From Lithodes maja (lineage: Eukaryota > Arthropoda > Malacostraca > Decapoda > Lithodidae): a stretch of DNA of 64,000 nt. Numbering within the stretch: the stretch's first letter is position 1; the number at the start of each line of letters is the position of its first letter. Where the stretch lies: the NCBI GenBank assembly GCA_037953745.1, contig JBAKBP010007140.1, forward strand, positions 38,920 to 102,919, read 5' to 3'. A program made the position numbers and the translations under genes. Below, one piece after another: positions 1-10,509 of the stretch. Under the pieces are notes generated by a model. That model was given only the letters and a program-made list of their open reading frames with translations, was not told the origin of the DNA and did not search any database.

Positions 1-619
1 GCTTGTGGGTTTACAAATGGCTGCCGCCTCGCGCGTTGTTGGCCGACTGCCATTTCCCTAGTTTACTCCCAGCTTCTTCCCTCTTGTTTTTTGCCACTTA
101 GGCGCCGTCTCTATTTTTTTTGGGGACTTGTTTCCAAGTTTTTTTGGGCGTGTGCTCCTTGGCGTTTTTTGGTGGGTTAGCTGGGTTGCAGATTGGGGTT
201 GGGGTAAATTCGTAGGGCGCCATTTCGCGCTCCTAGGATAGGCTAGGCAGTCTCGTCCTGCTGGTGTCTGTGGTAGCTCTTCATTTCGCTTTGGTGGTGT
301 GCCTGTGGTGTTAGTTGTGTTGTCGTTGTGGGACTCATTATTCCTTTTGCTGTGGGGAGGGTTCTCATGTGACTTTTATATTAATTTTATAATAGCCTAG
401 GCCTAGTTGCTTACAGTGGCGGTCATGAGTGTCTGTCTTTGTTGATTCCTAAGCGATTGACAGTTAATAGTCAGACCTCATGATTGTAGCTTAACCAGCT
501 AGGCTTACCTATAAAGGGCTTATAATAATAATTAGTGCTTCACCTTACCCTTTCTTTCGATTAACAGTTTGTAGTCTGACCTCATTGTAATTTAAGTTGC
601 TTAAATTTAGACCTTAACG
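1..619 (+). other. 5' leader of the BEL/Pao element
   Basis: This stretch before the polyprotein start has no long open frame. It is T/G-rich and shows no match to the 3' LTR. A primer-binding site cannot be assigned with confidence: ACAAATGG near position 13 resembles the ACAAATGG that follows two other LTRs in this window (29974 and 44554), but the expected LTR end before it is not present. Confidence 0.4.
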
Positions 620-3600
620 ATGACAGATTTGAAGAAACTTAAGATTCTTAAGGGAGGGATGAAGGGAAGTTTAAATAGATGTTTAAGAGATCTTGATGAA
701 TTTTTAATAAGTGCCACGGCTGATCAGATAAAGGGTAAATTTGCTACTGTTACTAAATCGCTAGCTACTTATGATAGTTATGCTCAGCAGGTATATGGTT
801 TATTGACCGTTACTGACGATGTGGAAGAAGAAATGTCGGCAGATCTTGTGTACTTTGAGGACGTTAATACCGCATTAGCCAGACTATCTTCCACCCAAAA
901 AACAACCTCTGTTAAGGATACCGGTACACCCAAGGCGACTGGTTTTAACCTGCCGAAGCTTACTTTGCCAACCTTTTCCGGGGATTCGGCTACCTGGACT
1001 GGATTTTGGGATATTTTTGAGTGTTCCGTCCATCATAATAAAACGCTCACATCCATCCAAAGGTTCACATATCTCCGTGGTCAATTGAAAGGGGAGGCAT
1101 TGAAGTTAGTCGAGGGGTACAAGCTAGAAGCTACCAGCTACGAGTCTGCAGTGGAGTTGCTGAAGAGAACTTACGGGAGAGTGGAAGTCATCAAGACCGC
1201 TTTAATTACCAAATTCTTCACACTAGATCCTCCATCCTATGATGTGGCGGACCTAAAGGAGTACTATGCCTCCTTTGAGAGCCTCCTCCGAAGTATGGAG
1301 ACAATGGCCGTCACCAAGGAGGAGATATTTAGTGTGAATATCTTGAATAAGATACCCTCTCCCCTAAGGGAAATCTTAAGACGACAACTAAGCGACTCTC
1401 CACTAAACTTGGAAGCGTTAGTGCAGGTGTACCAGACTGAAGTCTTCAATACGGAGAGTACTGGACACTACCGACAAGTGGAGATGTCGCCATCTACTGC
1501 AGCTTTCCCGGTACAGACTTCTCCTAAACAGAAAAGGCCAATATCCTTGGGTTGTAAGTTGTGCAGTGTCCACGGTCATCTGTGGTATCAGTGTCCTAAG
1601 TATCCTAAGGCTACACAGAAGATTAGCAAGGCTAAATCGCTTAAGTTATGTACCAGCTGTCTGGCAAGAGACCACTTCAACAGTACCTGCACCAATTCCT
1701 ACATCAAACCTTGTAAGTATTGCAAGGGGAAACATTGGTTTTCCCTTTGCACCCAGTCTGATCGGCACGACGGCAAAGAAAAGGGGAGAACCCCCAAAGA
1801 GTCACATGAGAAAAGTAAGAGCGAGGGTGATAAAGTATCTGCCATGTCCATTGCTTCTCGAGAATGTCAATTGCTTCCTACTATGATGCTGCCAGTAGTG
1901 GGGAGTAATAATAATACTATAATGACGCGCACCTTACTTGACCAATGCTCACAGAGGTCATTCGTTCTGCGGTCATCAATACCCCAGCTCAAGTGTACCA
2001 GCAAGGGTCAAGAGAATTTGCGTCTCCATGGTTTCACTGGTGAAATAGATTCCAGTGACTATGATATTGTGGAGATTTCATATGTTTATAGAAAAAAGGT
2101 ATGTCCCATCAAGGCTGTTGTGGTCGACACACTACCCAGTTTCTATATAGCATCAGAGATTCAACCACATTTGAAATATCTCAGAAGCAAGGGGTATAAA
2201 CTGGCTGATGATCAACTCTCTGCTAACAATGGTATTATGCTACTGGTCGGAGCTGATTATTACTACGACCTGGTTCACCCTGGATATCGGCGGGTAGATA
2301 AGCTTATAATGCTCCCCACGATCCAAGGGTATGCCATTTCTGGATCCTATGCCACTTCCTCTCAAGACACACAGGTGGAGGTGGTTACGGTCCTCAAGGT
2401 AGCAGTAAGCCCCATAGATAAATATATTAGGCCAAATGTGCCTGATAATACATGTACTGATATAGATAAGCTATGGGACTTGGACAATATTGGAATTGAC
2501 CCACATGAACTTGATCGTGAGTCCAAGCTAGCGTTAAGCTCGTATGAAGAGACTGTAACGTATGACTCTGGCAGAGGTCAGTATGTGGTAAGGCTCCCTT
2601 GGAATGATAACAAGAGTAAATTACCTACTAATTTCCATCTAGCACTTGGTAGGTTACGTGGCCTTCAGAAGCAGTTTGTCAAGGATCCAAGTTATTGCGA
2701 GACTTATGCGGCAGTTTTAGCCGAGCAGGTACAACGTGGATTTGTGGAGAGAGTAGATCTCAATGAGTATGGGGATAACATCCATTACCTTGCTCACCAT
2801 GGGATTAAAAAGGACAGTTCCACCACTCCTGTTCGTATTGTGTATGACTGCTCTGCTAAATCTAGTGATCGCTCCTATAGCCTGAATGATTGTCTGTACA
2901 CGGGTCCGTCCCTGGTCTCTGATCTAGCGCAAATTATGTTGCGCTTCAGATGTCATAAGTTTGCATGGATCGCCGATATTGAGAAGGCCTTCCTGATGCT
3001 TCAACTCCATCGTGAAGATAGGGACTCGACAAGATTTTTATGGCCACGGGACCCAATGGATCTAGATTCAGAGTATCTGGTCTACAGGTTCAGAGTCGTC
3101 TTATTCGGGGCGACCTGTTCCCAGTTCCTTCTCAACGCTACTATCTTGCGTCATCTTGAGGAGGCTGGACTAGATCCTGACTTCAAGAATGAGATCAAGC
3201 AGGGGATCTATGTGGACAATCTTCAAGGCACCGGAGACAATGAAGATTTATTGCTCAAGAGATGCTGGGAGATCCGCGATATATTTGCCAAGGCTCATTT
3301 ATACTTAAGAGAATGGGCCACTAATAGTGATCTTTTGAAAGGTCAATTTACTTCTGACGGTGTAGCTACTGAGAATAGTGAGGTGAAGTTTTTAGGCCAC
3401 AAATGGGACACTACCACAGATTGTATATCCTTCTGTCAGACCCCATGCGGCAGTGAGCTTATGACCAAGCGAAACTGCTTAAGCTTGTCAGCGAGGTTGT
3501 TTGATCCCCTAGGTTTTTTGCTGCCTGTAACAATCCGTGCTCGTATGTTTTTACAGCAACTGTGGCGGCTAAAACTAGATTGGGACACGCCCCTCCCGAT

Positions 3601-5953
3601 TGAGTTACAAGATACTTGGCGGTTGATTCGGTCGGACCTTTCCACATGTTGCAAGGTCCAACTTAATCGTCAGGTTATTAGTGGTCAACAGGTGGATCTA
3701 CATGCCTTTTCTGATGCTAGTAATAGTGCATACGGTACTGCCATATACATATGCAATGGTAGTGAAGCGACGCTGGCTATAGCGAAGGCCAAAGTAGCCC
3801 CTATAAAGAAGATCACAGTTCCTAAATTAGAACTTACTGCATTGCTTCTGTCTGCTCGTCTAATAAAGTTTACACTGGATGCTTATGCAGACGTACTACA
3901 GATTAATAACGTCTATGTCTGGAGCGACAGTCAAATAGCGCTTTCATGGGTACACAGCCAGAAAGTGTTACCTGTTTATGTTTCTAATCGCACTGATGAG
4001 ATTCATGACTTAGTTCCTACAGCTACATTTCGCTATGTGAGCACCAGGGATAACCCCAGTGACATAATTTCACGGGGGATCTCGGCACAGCAGTTTATGT
4101 CTTCCTCTATTTGGTGGCATGGACCTCCATGGCTTACATCTCCAACTGAGTGGCCTCAGGATTTCAGGGATTACATATCTGATCCTTCAAGTCGGCCCCA
4201 AGATGATGTGTTAAGTAGTTCGAATGTGAGTACTACACATCAGGATAACAAGTTGGTAGAGTGGGAACGTTACGGCAGCTATGATCAAGTAATACAGGTA
4301 TTTGCATGGATATACCGTTTCATTAACAACATGAGAAGTCGGGCTCACGGGTCTTTCCTTAGTGAAGATTCGAAGCATATCAGACTCCATGAATTGAGAT
4401 CAGCAGAAGCAAAACTAATATGTTTAGTACAAAGGGAATCTTATCCTACTGAACATCAAATCCTGAGCAAGGAGTCAAAGGCCAAACCCTCAAACTTAAT
4501 GAGGCAGCTAGGATTATATATGGAAGGAGGCATTATTAAGTGTAGAGGCAGGATACAAAAAGCGGACATTACTGATTCTGCGAAATATCCTGTCCTCCTT
4601 AGCTCCTCTCATTTGATTACCAAACTGTTGATTCGCCAATGCCATAGGACCTGCCTACATTTTGGCGTAAATTATGTTCTGGCGTATATGCGACAACGTT
4701 GGTGGATCCCTAAGATGCGACAAGCAATTAAAGGGATCCACAATAGCTGTACTATCTGTAAAAGATTACAGGGTAAGCCTTACTCCCCAGTTGATCTACC
4801 TCCCTTGCCTGAGTTCAGGGTACAAAGGACTGAACCATTTCAGGTAACCGGGGTAGACTACACCGGAGCGATTCATGTTAGAGAATCGCCCGGTAATATC
4901 ATAAAGGTATATGCCGTCCTATTCACATGTGCGGTAACCAGAGCGATTCATATTGAATTGATTGACGACCTATCCAGTGAGGGTTTTTTGCATACTCTAA
5001 GACGCTTTGCAGGCCGCAATGGTTTCCCTCAAATTATTATGAGCGATAATGCGACTTGTATTGTCGGGGCCTCTAAATATCTCCAGAGTTTAATGGATGA
5101 CCCGCAGGTTGTGGCTACCCTCACTGGAAAGGGTTGTCAGTGGAGATTTATACCAGCACGTGCACCATGGTTCGGGGCGATTTGGGAGAGAACAATCGGT
5201 ATCGTCAAATCTGCCTTGAAGAAGGTACTAGGAAGGGCACTGGTGACCAGCCGGGAGTTGCAAACCATCTTAATAGAAATTGAGATGTCAGTCAACGACA
5301 GGCCCTTGACCTATACCTCGGCAGATGTTGATGACCTCTTACCCATTTCGCCTTCCATGATGACACGTGGACGAACCCTTAATACCTTTCCTAAATCGTC
5401 CGTAAATGACGAAGATCTGCTAGACCCTACGTTCGGCAATGCTGACGCCACACGTCGTCGCTTCCAGTATGTAAACAAGGTGTCCGACGATCTATGGAAA
5501 CGGTGGACCCAAGAATATTTGCTGTCTCTTCGCGAGCGTTACTCTCATAAGATCAAAGGGACGAATCAACGATGGCCTCGTATCGGGGATATCGTCCTGA
5601 TTCATGATGAGCGTCCTAGGTTATTTTGGAAGCTTGGGAGGATTATCGATTTGTTCCAGGGCATTGATGGTCTTATAAGGGTTGCTAGAATACGAACTTC
5701 GACTGGGGTTACTACTCGCCCAGTCGTAAGGTTATATCCCCTGGAGCAGGATGTAGAACTGCCGGATGATCCTGGCGTCTCTACTGATACCCCTCCGCGG
5801 AAGAGTGCTGGTGACAGTACTCCTCAAGGTGGGGCAGCTGATAATGAGAAGGATGATCCTCCTCAGGCTTCAGGTGGCGCTCGTCCCAAAAGGAGGGCGG
5901 CTATGAGTTCCGTGGATCTTTGGAGATCAAAGATCAAACTAGGTGATCTTTGA
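620..5953 (+). CDS. BEL/Pao Gag-Pol polyprotein
   Basis: This 1777-aa polyprotein would build particles, reverse transcribe and integrate the element. Visible in order: a Gag region (DUF1759-like, about residues 110-260, with LPKLTLPTFSGD); three Cys/His knuckles (about 312-380); a Pao-type aspartic protease with LLDQCSQRSF, Asp about 441; reverse transcriptase with VRIVYDCSAK, ADIEKAFLMLQL and YVDN at 864-867; RNase H with HAFSDASNSAYG near 1031; an integrase zinc-binding region from about 1339; an integrase core with Asp1413, Asp1476 and Glu1523; and a C-terminal DUF5641-like part near 1650. The start ATG at 620 is the first in frame. The second Asp of the usual YVDD box is Asn. There is no stop or frameshift, so it looks translatable. 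Confidence 0.93.
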   Translation: MTDLKKLKILKGGMKGSLNRCLRDLDEFLISATADQIKGKFATVTKSLATYDSYAQQVYGLLTVTDDVEEEMSADLVYFEDVNTALARLSSTQKTTSVKDTGTPKATGFNLPKLTLPTFSGDSATWTGFWDIFECSVHHNKTLTSIQRFTYLRGQLKGEALKLVEGYKLEATSYESAVELLKRTYGRVEVIKTALITKFFTLDPPSYDVADLKEYYASFESLLRSMETMAVTKEEIFSVNILNKIPSPLREILRRQLSDSPLNLEALVQVYQTEVFNTESTGHYRQVEMSPSTAAFPVQTSPKQKRPISLGCKLCSVHGHLWYQCPKYPKATQKISKAKSLKLCTSCLARDHFNSTCTNSYIKPCKYCKGKHWFSLCTQSDRHDGKEKGRTPKESHEKSKSEGDKVSAMSIASRECQLLPTMMLPVVGSNNNTIMTRTLLDQCSQRSFVLRSSIPQLKCTSKGQENLRLHGFTGEIDSSDYDIVEISYVYRKKVCPIKAVVVDTLPSFYIASEIQPHLKYLRSKGYKLADDQLSANNGIMLLVGADYYYDLVHPGYRRVDKLIMLPTIQGYAISGSYATSSQDTQVEVVTVLKVAVSPIDKYIRPNVPDNTCTDIDKLWDLDNIGIDPHELDRESKLALSSYEETVTYDSGRGQYVVRLPWNDNKSKLPTNFHLALGRLRGLQKQFVKDPSYCETYAAVLAEQVQRGFVERVDLNEYGDNIHYLAHHGIKKDSSTTPVRIVYDCSAKSSDRSYSLNDCLYTGPSLVSDLAQIMLRFRCHKFAWIADIEKAFLMLQLHREDRDSTRFLWPRDPMDLDSEYLVYRFRVVLFGATCSQFLLNATILRHLEEAGLDPDFKNEIKQGIYVDNLQGTGDNEDLLLKRCWEIRDIFAKAHLYLREWATNSDLLKGQFTSDGVATENSEVKFLGHKWDTTTDCISFCQTPCGSELMTKRNCLSLSARLFDPLGFLLPVTIRARMFLQQLWRLKLDWDTPLPIELQDTWRLIRSDLSTCCKVQLNRQVISGQQVDLHAFSDASNSAYGTAIYICNGSEATLAIAKAKVAPIKKITVPKLELTALLLSARLIKFTLDAYADVLQINNVYVWSDSQIALSWVHSQKVLPVYVSNRTDEIHDLVPTATFRYVSTRDNPSDIISRGISAQQFMSSSIWWHGPPWLTSPTEWPQDFRDYISDPSSRPQDDVLSSSNVSTTHQDNKLVEWERYGSYDQVIQVFAWIYRFINNMRSRAHGSFLSEDSKHIRLHELRSAEAKLICLVQRESYPTEHQILSKESKAKPSNLMRQLGLYMEGGIIKCRGRIQKADITDSAKYPVLLSSSHLITKLLIRQCHRTCLHFGVNYVLAYMRQRWWIPKMRQAIKGIHNSCTICKRLQGKPYSPVDLPPLPEFRVQRTEPFQVTGVDYTGAIHVRESPGNIIKVYAVLFTCAVTRAIHIELIDDLSSEGFLHTLRRFAGRNGFPQIIMSDNATCIVGASKYLQSLMDDPQVVATLTGKGCQWRFIPARAPWFGAIWERTIGIVKSALKKVLGRALVTSRELQTILIEIEMSVNDRPLTYTSADVDDLLPISPSMMTRGRTLNTFPKSSVNDEDLLDPTFGNADATRRRFQYVNKVSDDLWKRWTQEYLLSLRERYSHKIKGTNQRWPRIGDIVLIHDERPRLFWKLGRIIDLFQGIDGLIRVARIRTSTGVTTRPVVRLYPLEQDVELPDDPGVSTDTPPRKSAGDSTPQGGAADNEKDDPPQASGGARPKRRAAMSSVDLWRSKIKLGDL

Positions 5954-6018
5954 CTTCGATGTCCTTTTGTTGTTCTCTGTATATAGCTCCTGTATATCAT
6001 TTTTGGTGGCGGGCAATA

Positions 6019-6582
6019 TGTCGGGAATAGGGTAATGATCCCGACAGTTTTAGGTCCATTAGGACATTTGAATTTGGCGGTATCGTATCGCATGTACGAT
6101 TTCGGCTGGTTCTTTGTGTATTGTAGTTTATTCTTAAGTTAGGTTAAATATTAACTGTAATGTATAAATATCTACATCAGCTCTAGATGTATTATGAAAC
6201 CAAGTTATGGGTTATAATTATTATGAGCCGGCAGCCATATGTAATTTCGCGAAGCGATCGGACGCCGGCCCACAGTCTCTCAATCAACACCGTATAGTAA
6301 ACATCTCCTCCCCCGGCTCTGACTCAACCCACAGTTCACCAAGTGCTACAACTCCTAAAATATAACAACAGTCTTACATCACCAGTCCTCTAAGCTAAGT
6401 TCATTGTATGATATTGTATTATGTTAACATTCCTACATGTCATGCAATTGAACTAGCCGTTTGTGGGGGACTGGATTAAACCCATCGACGAATACCTCGT
6501 TGGTAAATATATTATAATACTATTTGTTGGGATTTTCATGTACCAGTGAACCATAATTGAACCGTTAACTAGATTCCCGACA
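6019..6582 (+). repeat. 3' LTR of BEL/Pao element (564 bp)
   Basis: It begins TGTCGGGAAT and ends ATTCCCGACA, a perfect terminal inversion with TG...CA edges. It starts 65 bp after the polyprotein stop. A TATAAATA string lies at 6163-6170. The base after the end joins a sequence shared with the second piggyBac copy, which fixes the edge. The likely target duplication is GATAT at 6583-6587, unproven without the left flank. Confidence 0.8.
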
Positions 6583-6974
6583 GATATTATTAATTTTTAT
6601 TTACAATATTATACAATACAAATGTATTTGTGAAGAGTATTTTATCCATTATTGTATTTATACCAATTTTGTTCCCAGACAGAGCTGCTGTAGCTGGAGC
6701 ATCAAGGAGCGGCAAGGGTCACCTCGTGACCGCTTGACCGTGTGAAAATGAGTGGAGTCACACTGAGAGGGGCAATTTTGCTGAGTGTTTGGGCAATTTT
6801 TGACAGAATAAAGTTATATAATTACTAATTCTTGACGGAGACAAACTTTTATAAACCTTGGCATGATATAATTGATAATCCCATCAATTTACAAACGTAA
6901 ATTGGTGGGATAATTAATTTTGTTTTGTATATTGTCATTTCGATTGTAGACACGAAGTTTTCAGTGATATTTGG

Positions 6975-7110
6975 TATGAGCTCCTGTGGCATGGTTGGTA
7001 AGGTCGTGGACTGGAAAACTCAAAGTGTGGTAGTGTAGTGGGATCGAATCCAGGAGGGGGTTATGGGGAAGGTTTTATACAGTCTAGAACATTTTTGATA
7101 CATTTTTTTT
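6975..7110 (+). repeat. tRNA-derived SINE segment inside piggyBac copy 1
   Basis: A tRNA-like body is visible: an A-box-like TGGCATGGTTGG at 6987-6998, a B-box-like GGATCGAATCC at 7041-7051, and an acceptor-like pairing of CTCCTG with CAGGAG. It is followed by a T-rich tail near 7105-7117. The same segment sits at the homologous place in copy 2 (17755-17850), so it was in the family before the copies separated. Confidence 0.65.
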
Positions 7111-7514
7111 TTTTACAAGATCATGCCATTGTATTCAAACAATATGAAATATTCATAGAATATAATATCATATTGTAAGAATACAATGACATGACCTTGT
7201 TTATTTTTATTTTTTTATTGTTTTATTTTATTATCTTAGTAGGTTTGACAGGATGTATTGAAACATATTTATTTTTGTACAATTCATTTGAGGTAAGAAA
7301 ATAATTATATACACATTACTTAGGCTAATAACAAACATATATATTGATATACTAAAAAAAGAAGGCATATTACATGTAAATCTTTGAAACTTATAAACTA
7401 AATAATGAAACATACAATTATATAATGTAAAAGCTATATCACAGGGACATCTTTGGAACTTATACATTATATAATATATATGTTACATTATGAGGTAGCG
7501 TGATCAATTAGGTC

Positions 7515-7596
7515 AGGTCAGGTAAGGTAGGGCGCGAGTCCAGGGCAGAGCAGGGCACGGGGCGAGTCCAGGGCAGGGCAGGACAGGGGGCGACAC
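7515..7596. repeat. GC-rich minisatellite downstream of transposase, copy 1
   Basis: Repeats of the type GCGAGTCCAGGGCAGGGCA follow the transposase stop codon. The corresponding array in copy 2 (about 18290-18425) is longer, so unit number differs between copies. Confidence 0.6.
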
Positions 7597-10359
7597 TCAA
7601 TAATTCTTGAAGGTGTGGTAGTCCCTGAAGCAGTCACCCAGGCAGAGTGGAACTTTGCACTCGGCGCACATTGAGGTGACTCTTTTGGTGACATGGGGTT
7701 TCCTGAGACTGGAGCTGCAGACGGTGCACTGCGCCTGCCTGCGACGAGTGCCAAGCATCTCGGTGTTGATTGGGTAGTGTCTTTCGACACCCACCTGGAT
7801 GCGGTCAGGAACGTGATCCCCACGCCATGCCGTACGTCTGTGAGTGGTGGTGCCATACTTCTCCAGGAGTTGGTATGAGACGTTGTACACGAACTCCCGG
7901 AATTTCAGCTTCTGGTTTGGGGACATATCCTTCTTCACCAACCACAAGTTGTAGGCGTTGAGCATCGTGATATCAACTAGGTGGAGGAAGAGCTTGTGAT
8001 ACCACTTCACAGTCTTCCTCAGACACTCAACGCCTGACAGCTGACAGTCAGACTTGTCCACCAGGTGCATGTTCTTAGTGTAGTCCACTACCATGTCGGG
8101 CTTGTAGATGGTCTTCCTGGTTCGGTAGTGGATTTTGCCAGAATCCATCTGGGCACCTGTGTGGACGGTGGAAAGCAGGTGGACGTCTCGCTTATCCTTC
8201 CACTTCAGGGCTATCACTTTCCCACACTTCTCGAGCTGCTTGAATTTCTGCCCCTTTCGTCGCCTTCTTCGCACATGCCTCTCGCGGTGTTCCTGGGCCA
8301 GGTCGTCTTCTGAAGGTGTGTCACTGGAGGAGGCATCTGTGAGAGGAATGACATTACCTGTGAACTTTGGCATAAACTTTCTTGTCTTTCTGACAGTCCC
8401 ACATGACCCCGTTTGGTTGTCATGAAGAAACTGGCAGAGAGCAGGAGAAGTATACCAGTTGTCAGTGTAGATGATGTGGCCTTTGCCCAGGTAAGGTGCC
8501 AACATTTTCCTGACGATGGCACCTGACATGCCCATGGGGTCATTGGCAGCGGCTTTCGGTATGTCAATGTCAGTGCCTGTGTACACGATCATGTCAAGCA
8601 CTATTCCAGTTTCGCAGTCACACAAAACGAAGAGATTGATTCCGAACCTATGCCTTTTCAAGGGGATATACTGCTTGAAAACAAGACGTCCTTTGAAGAG
8701 CACGAGCGACTCATCAATCACCAAATTGAGGAAGGGGTAAAAGTATTTCCTATACCTCTCCAACAACATGGTGAACACATCCCGAACTTTCCATATCCTG
8801 TCAATCCTGTTAGGATTTTCGTTGTCTGCAAAGTGCATAAATCTTAGCAGCAACAAAAATCTGTCACGAGTCATGAACTTATTGAAAGTTGGGGTGGCGA
8901 TGAGAGGGTCGTGCTTCCAATAGTGTTGCAACACATGCTTCTTGATCAGAGGCATGAGGAACAACAAGGCAAAGAACGTCATAAATTCTTCCACAGTCGT
9001 ATCCACCCAGCCTCGTATTCTCGCTTTTGGAGAAAGGACGTCCAATCTGCCAAACACCCACCTGTAGTAGGCGTTTGTTTGGGCAACGATGTACGTCATT
9101 ACCTCCATATCGAAAAAAGCGAGGAAGAAGTCGCTTTCGTTCGCTTGATCGTCACAGGGCCAGTCGTCAGTTGTTCCTGACGTCCCAGGATTGAACTGGG
9201 GCAAGTCAGGTACAAAATTGACCCCGTCAGACCAATCGAACGAAGGCAGCCCAGGGATCGGAATGTCGTCTGCGTCTGCTTCATCGTCTGAAATATCGCT
9301 TCCATGGTCGCGATACAGCACTGCATCATCATCACCCTCCTCTTCACTTGACAGACGATGCCCTTCCTCATTTTCGTCACCGACGTCGGACTCACTCCCA
9401 CTGTCCACTCCCAAATCCCCCCACCCTTGGTCCCGTGCTAGGGCTTCGTCGTCGAAACCCGGGCTGCCAATGCCCTGCGAATCACCATCAAACAGCAGGG
9501 CGGCATACTTTGATGGTGTCAGAGTTTTCCGGGTCACTTTAGCACGTGCAGGAGTCTTATGGACAGGGACAGCAGAGGCGGTGGCAGGGGCGGCGGCAGG
9601 GGCAGCAGTGGTGCGTGGTCTTGTGGCCCTGGAGGCAGGCAAGATGATGGTGGTGCCTGTCGCTCTTCTCTCTGTTCCTTGGGCAGGGGTGGCAGGGGTA
9701 GCAGGGGCAGCAGGGCCAGCAGTCGCTTTCCCTCTCCCTTTCCCCTTCCCTTTCCCCTTCCCCTTCCCCTTCCCTGTTCCTTGGGCAGGGGCGGCAGGGG
9801 CAGCAGGGCCGGCAGGGACACCAGGGCCAGCAGGGCCAGCAGTCGCTTTCCCTCTCCCTTTCCCCTTCCCCTTCCCTTTTCCTTGGGCAGGGGCAGTAGG
9901 GGCAGCAGAGGCGGCACGGGCAGCAGGGCCAGGGGCGGCTGGTGGTGGTGGTGGTGGTGGTGGTGGTAGGGTCACTGTGGCTGGCGTACGGGTTCTCTTC
10001 CCTACGCCCGTGCCTTTAATTTTTCCTGCCCCCGCAGGTTCTGCAGCCCTAGGGCGGCCTCCTGCGTCGCTGGTACCGGTGGCAGGGGTGGCAGGGGTGG
10101 CAGTGGTAGTGGTTGTTGCAGTGGCCTGGGTCGTGGTGGCAGTGTCCCGAAACACCAATGACCTCTGTACCTTTGTCGTGCTTGCACGTGTTTTTCGTGC
10201 TTTGGGTGCTTGTCTTTCATCCTCAGAGCTGTAGGGCGTGTCGTACTGGTAGGTAGGGTCTTTAGCAGCCACCCTCTGCCTTCCACGGCGGCTAACACCA
10301 CCAGAAGGACGGCTGGTTGTGTCATCAGGGAGCGAGCGTGAGGGACGTGTGGGATCCAT
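7597..10359 (-). CDS. piggyBac-like transposase (intact, 920 aa)
   Basis: It would cut and paste the element at TTAA. I chose the ATG at 10359 (MDPTRPSRSL), because copy 2 starts at the same point and the upstream extension is terminal DNA of the transposon. Residues 1 to about 450 are low-complexity: Pro/Ala runs, a (Gly-Lys)n tract and acidic stretches. The DDE_Tnp_1_7-type core follows from about 470. The three catalytic aspartates are visible as Asp549 (NLVIDESL), Asp633 (IIYTDNWYTS) and Asp759 (PDMVVDYTKNMHLVDK). A Cys/His-rich C-terminus (CTVC, then CAEC and CLGDC) closes the protein. The N-terminal extension is much longer than in the classical insect transposase of about 600 aa. The frame is open throughout, so the protein may be functional although the element has lost its other end here. 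Confidence 0.9.
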   Translation of the reverse strand: MDPTRPSRSLPDDTTSRPSGGVSRRGRQRVAAKDPTYQYDTPYSSEDERQAPKARKTRASTTKVQRSLVFRDTATTTQATATTTTTATPATPATGTSDAGGRPRAAEPAGAGKIKGTGVGKRTRTPATVTLPPPPPPPPPAAPGPAARAASAAPTAPAQGKGKGKGKGRGKATAGPAGPGVPAGPAAPAAPAQGTGKGKGKGKGKGKGRGKATAGPAAPATPATPAQGTERRATGTTIILPASRATRPRTTAAPAAAPATASAVPVHKTPARAKVTRKTLTPSKYAALLFDGDSQGIGSPGFDDEALARDQGWGDLGVDSGSESDVGDENEEGHRLSSEEEGDDDAVLYRDHGSDISDDEADADDIPIPGLPSFDWSDGVNFVPDLPQFNPGTSGTTDDWPCDDQANESDFFLAFFDMEVMTYIVAQTNAYYRWVFGRLDVLSPKARIRGWVDTTVEEFMTFFALLFLMPLIKKHVLQHYWKHDPLIATPTFNKFMTRDRFLLLLRFMHFADNENPNRIDRIWKVRDVFTMLLERYRKYFYPFLNLVIDESLVLFKGRLVFKQYIPLKRHRFGINLFVLCDCETGIVLDMIVYTGTDIDIPKAAANDPMGMSGAIVRKMLAPYLGKGHIIYTDNWYTSPALCQFLHDNQTGSCGTVRKTRKFMPKFTGNVIPLTDASSSDTPSEDDLAQEHRERHVRRRRRKGQKFKQLEKCGKVIALKWKDKRDVHLLSTVHTGAQMDSGKIHYRTRKTIYKPDMVVDYTKNMHLVDKSDCQLSGVECLRKTVKWYHKLFLHLVDITMLNAYNLWLVKKDMSPNQKLKFREFVYNVSYQLLEKYGTTTHRRTAWRGDHVPDRIQVGVERHYPINTEMLGTRRRQAQCTVCSSSLRKPHVTKRVTSMCAECKVPLCLGDCFRDYHTFKNY

Positions 10360-10509
10360 GACTAGTGCTTGGTTACTGGCGCGGTGGTGCTTGCACGAGT
10401 GCGAGGCGAGCGTTTGGCGGGGTGGTGTCGAGAGTTGACATGTAGTACTATACCCACACCAATTTTCAGCCGCCTGGCTATAAACGCGCGGTTTTGGTAC
10501 GCGTTCAAA

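Larger units (their letters stand above)
1..6582 (+). mobile_element. BEL/Pao LTR retrotransposon (5' LTR outside window)
   Basis: The segment holds a leader, one long polyprotein frame and a terminal LTR. The 3' LTR has a perfect 10-bp inverted terminal repeat (TGTCGGGAAT and ATTCCCGACA). Sequence from 6583 onward matches the second piggyBac copy from about 17352, so this retrotransposon most likely inserted into a piggyBac element and its right edge is 6582. No matching LTR is found in bases 1-619, so the 5' LTR must lie left of the window or be lost. The uninterrupted frame suggests a recent insertion, but LTR divergence cannot be measured here. Confidence 0.85.

Noticed and set aside
6978..7055. 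A functional tRNA gene
   Set aside because: The tRNA-like fold is incomplete, has no clear anticodon arm, and the same segment is repeated in the second piggyBac copy with a T-rich tail, as in a SINE.
9191..10234. Long plus-strand open frame opposite the piggyBac transposase N-terminus (also 20301-21206)
   Set aside because: Mirror of the low-complexity Pro/Ala and Gly/Lys coding region on the minus strand; no domain and it varies with the repeats.
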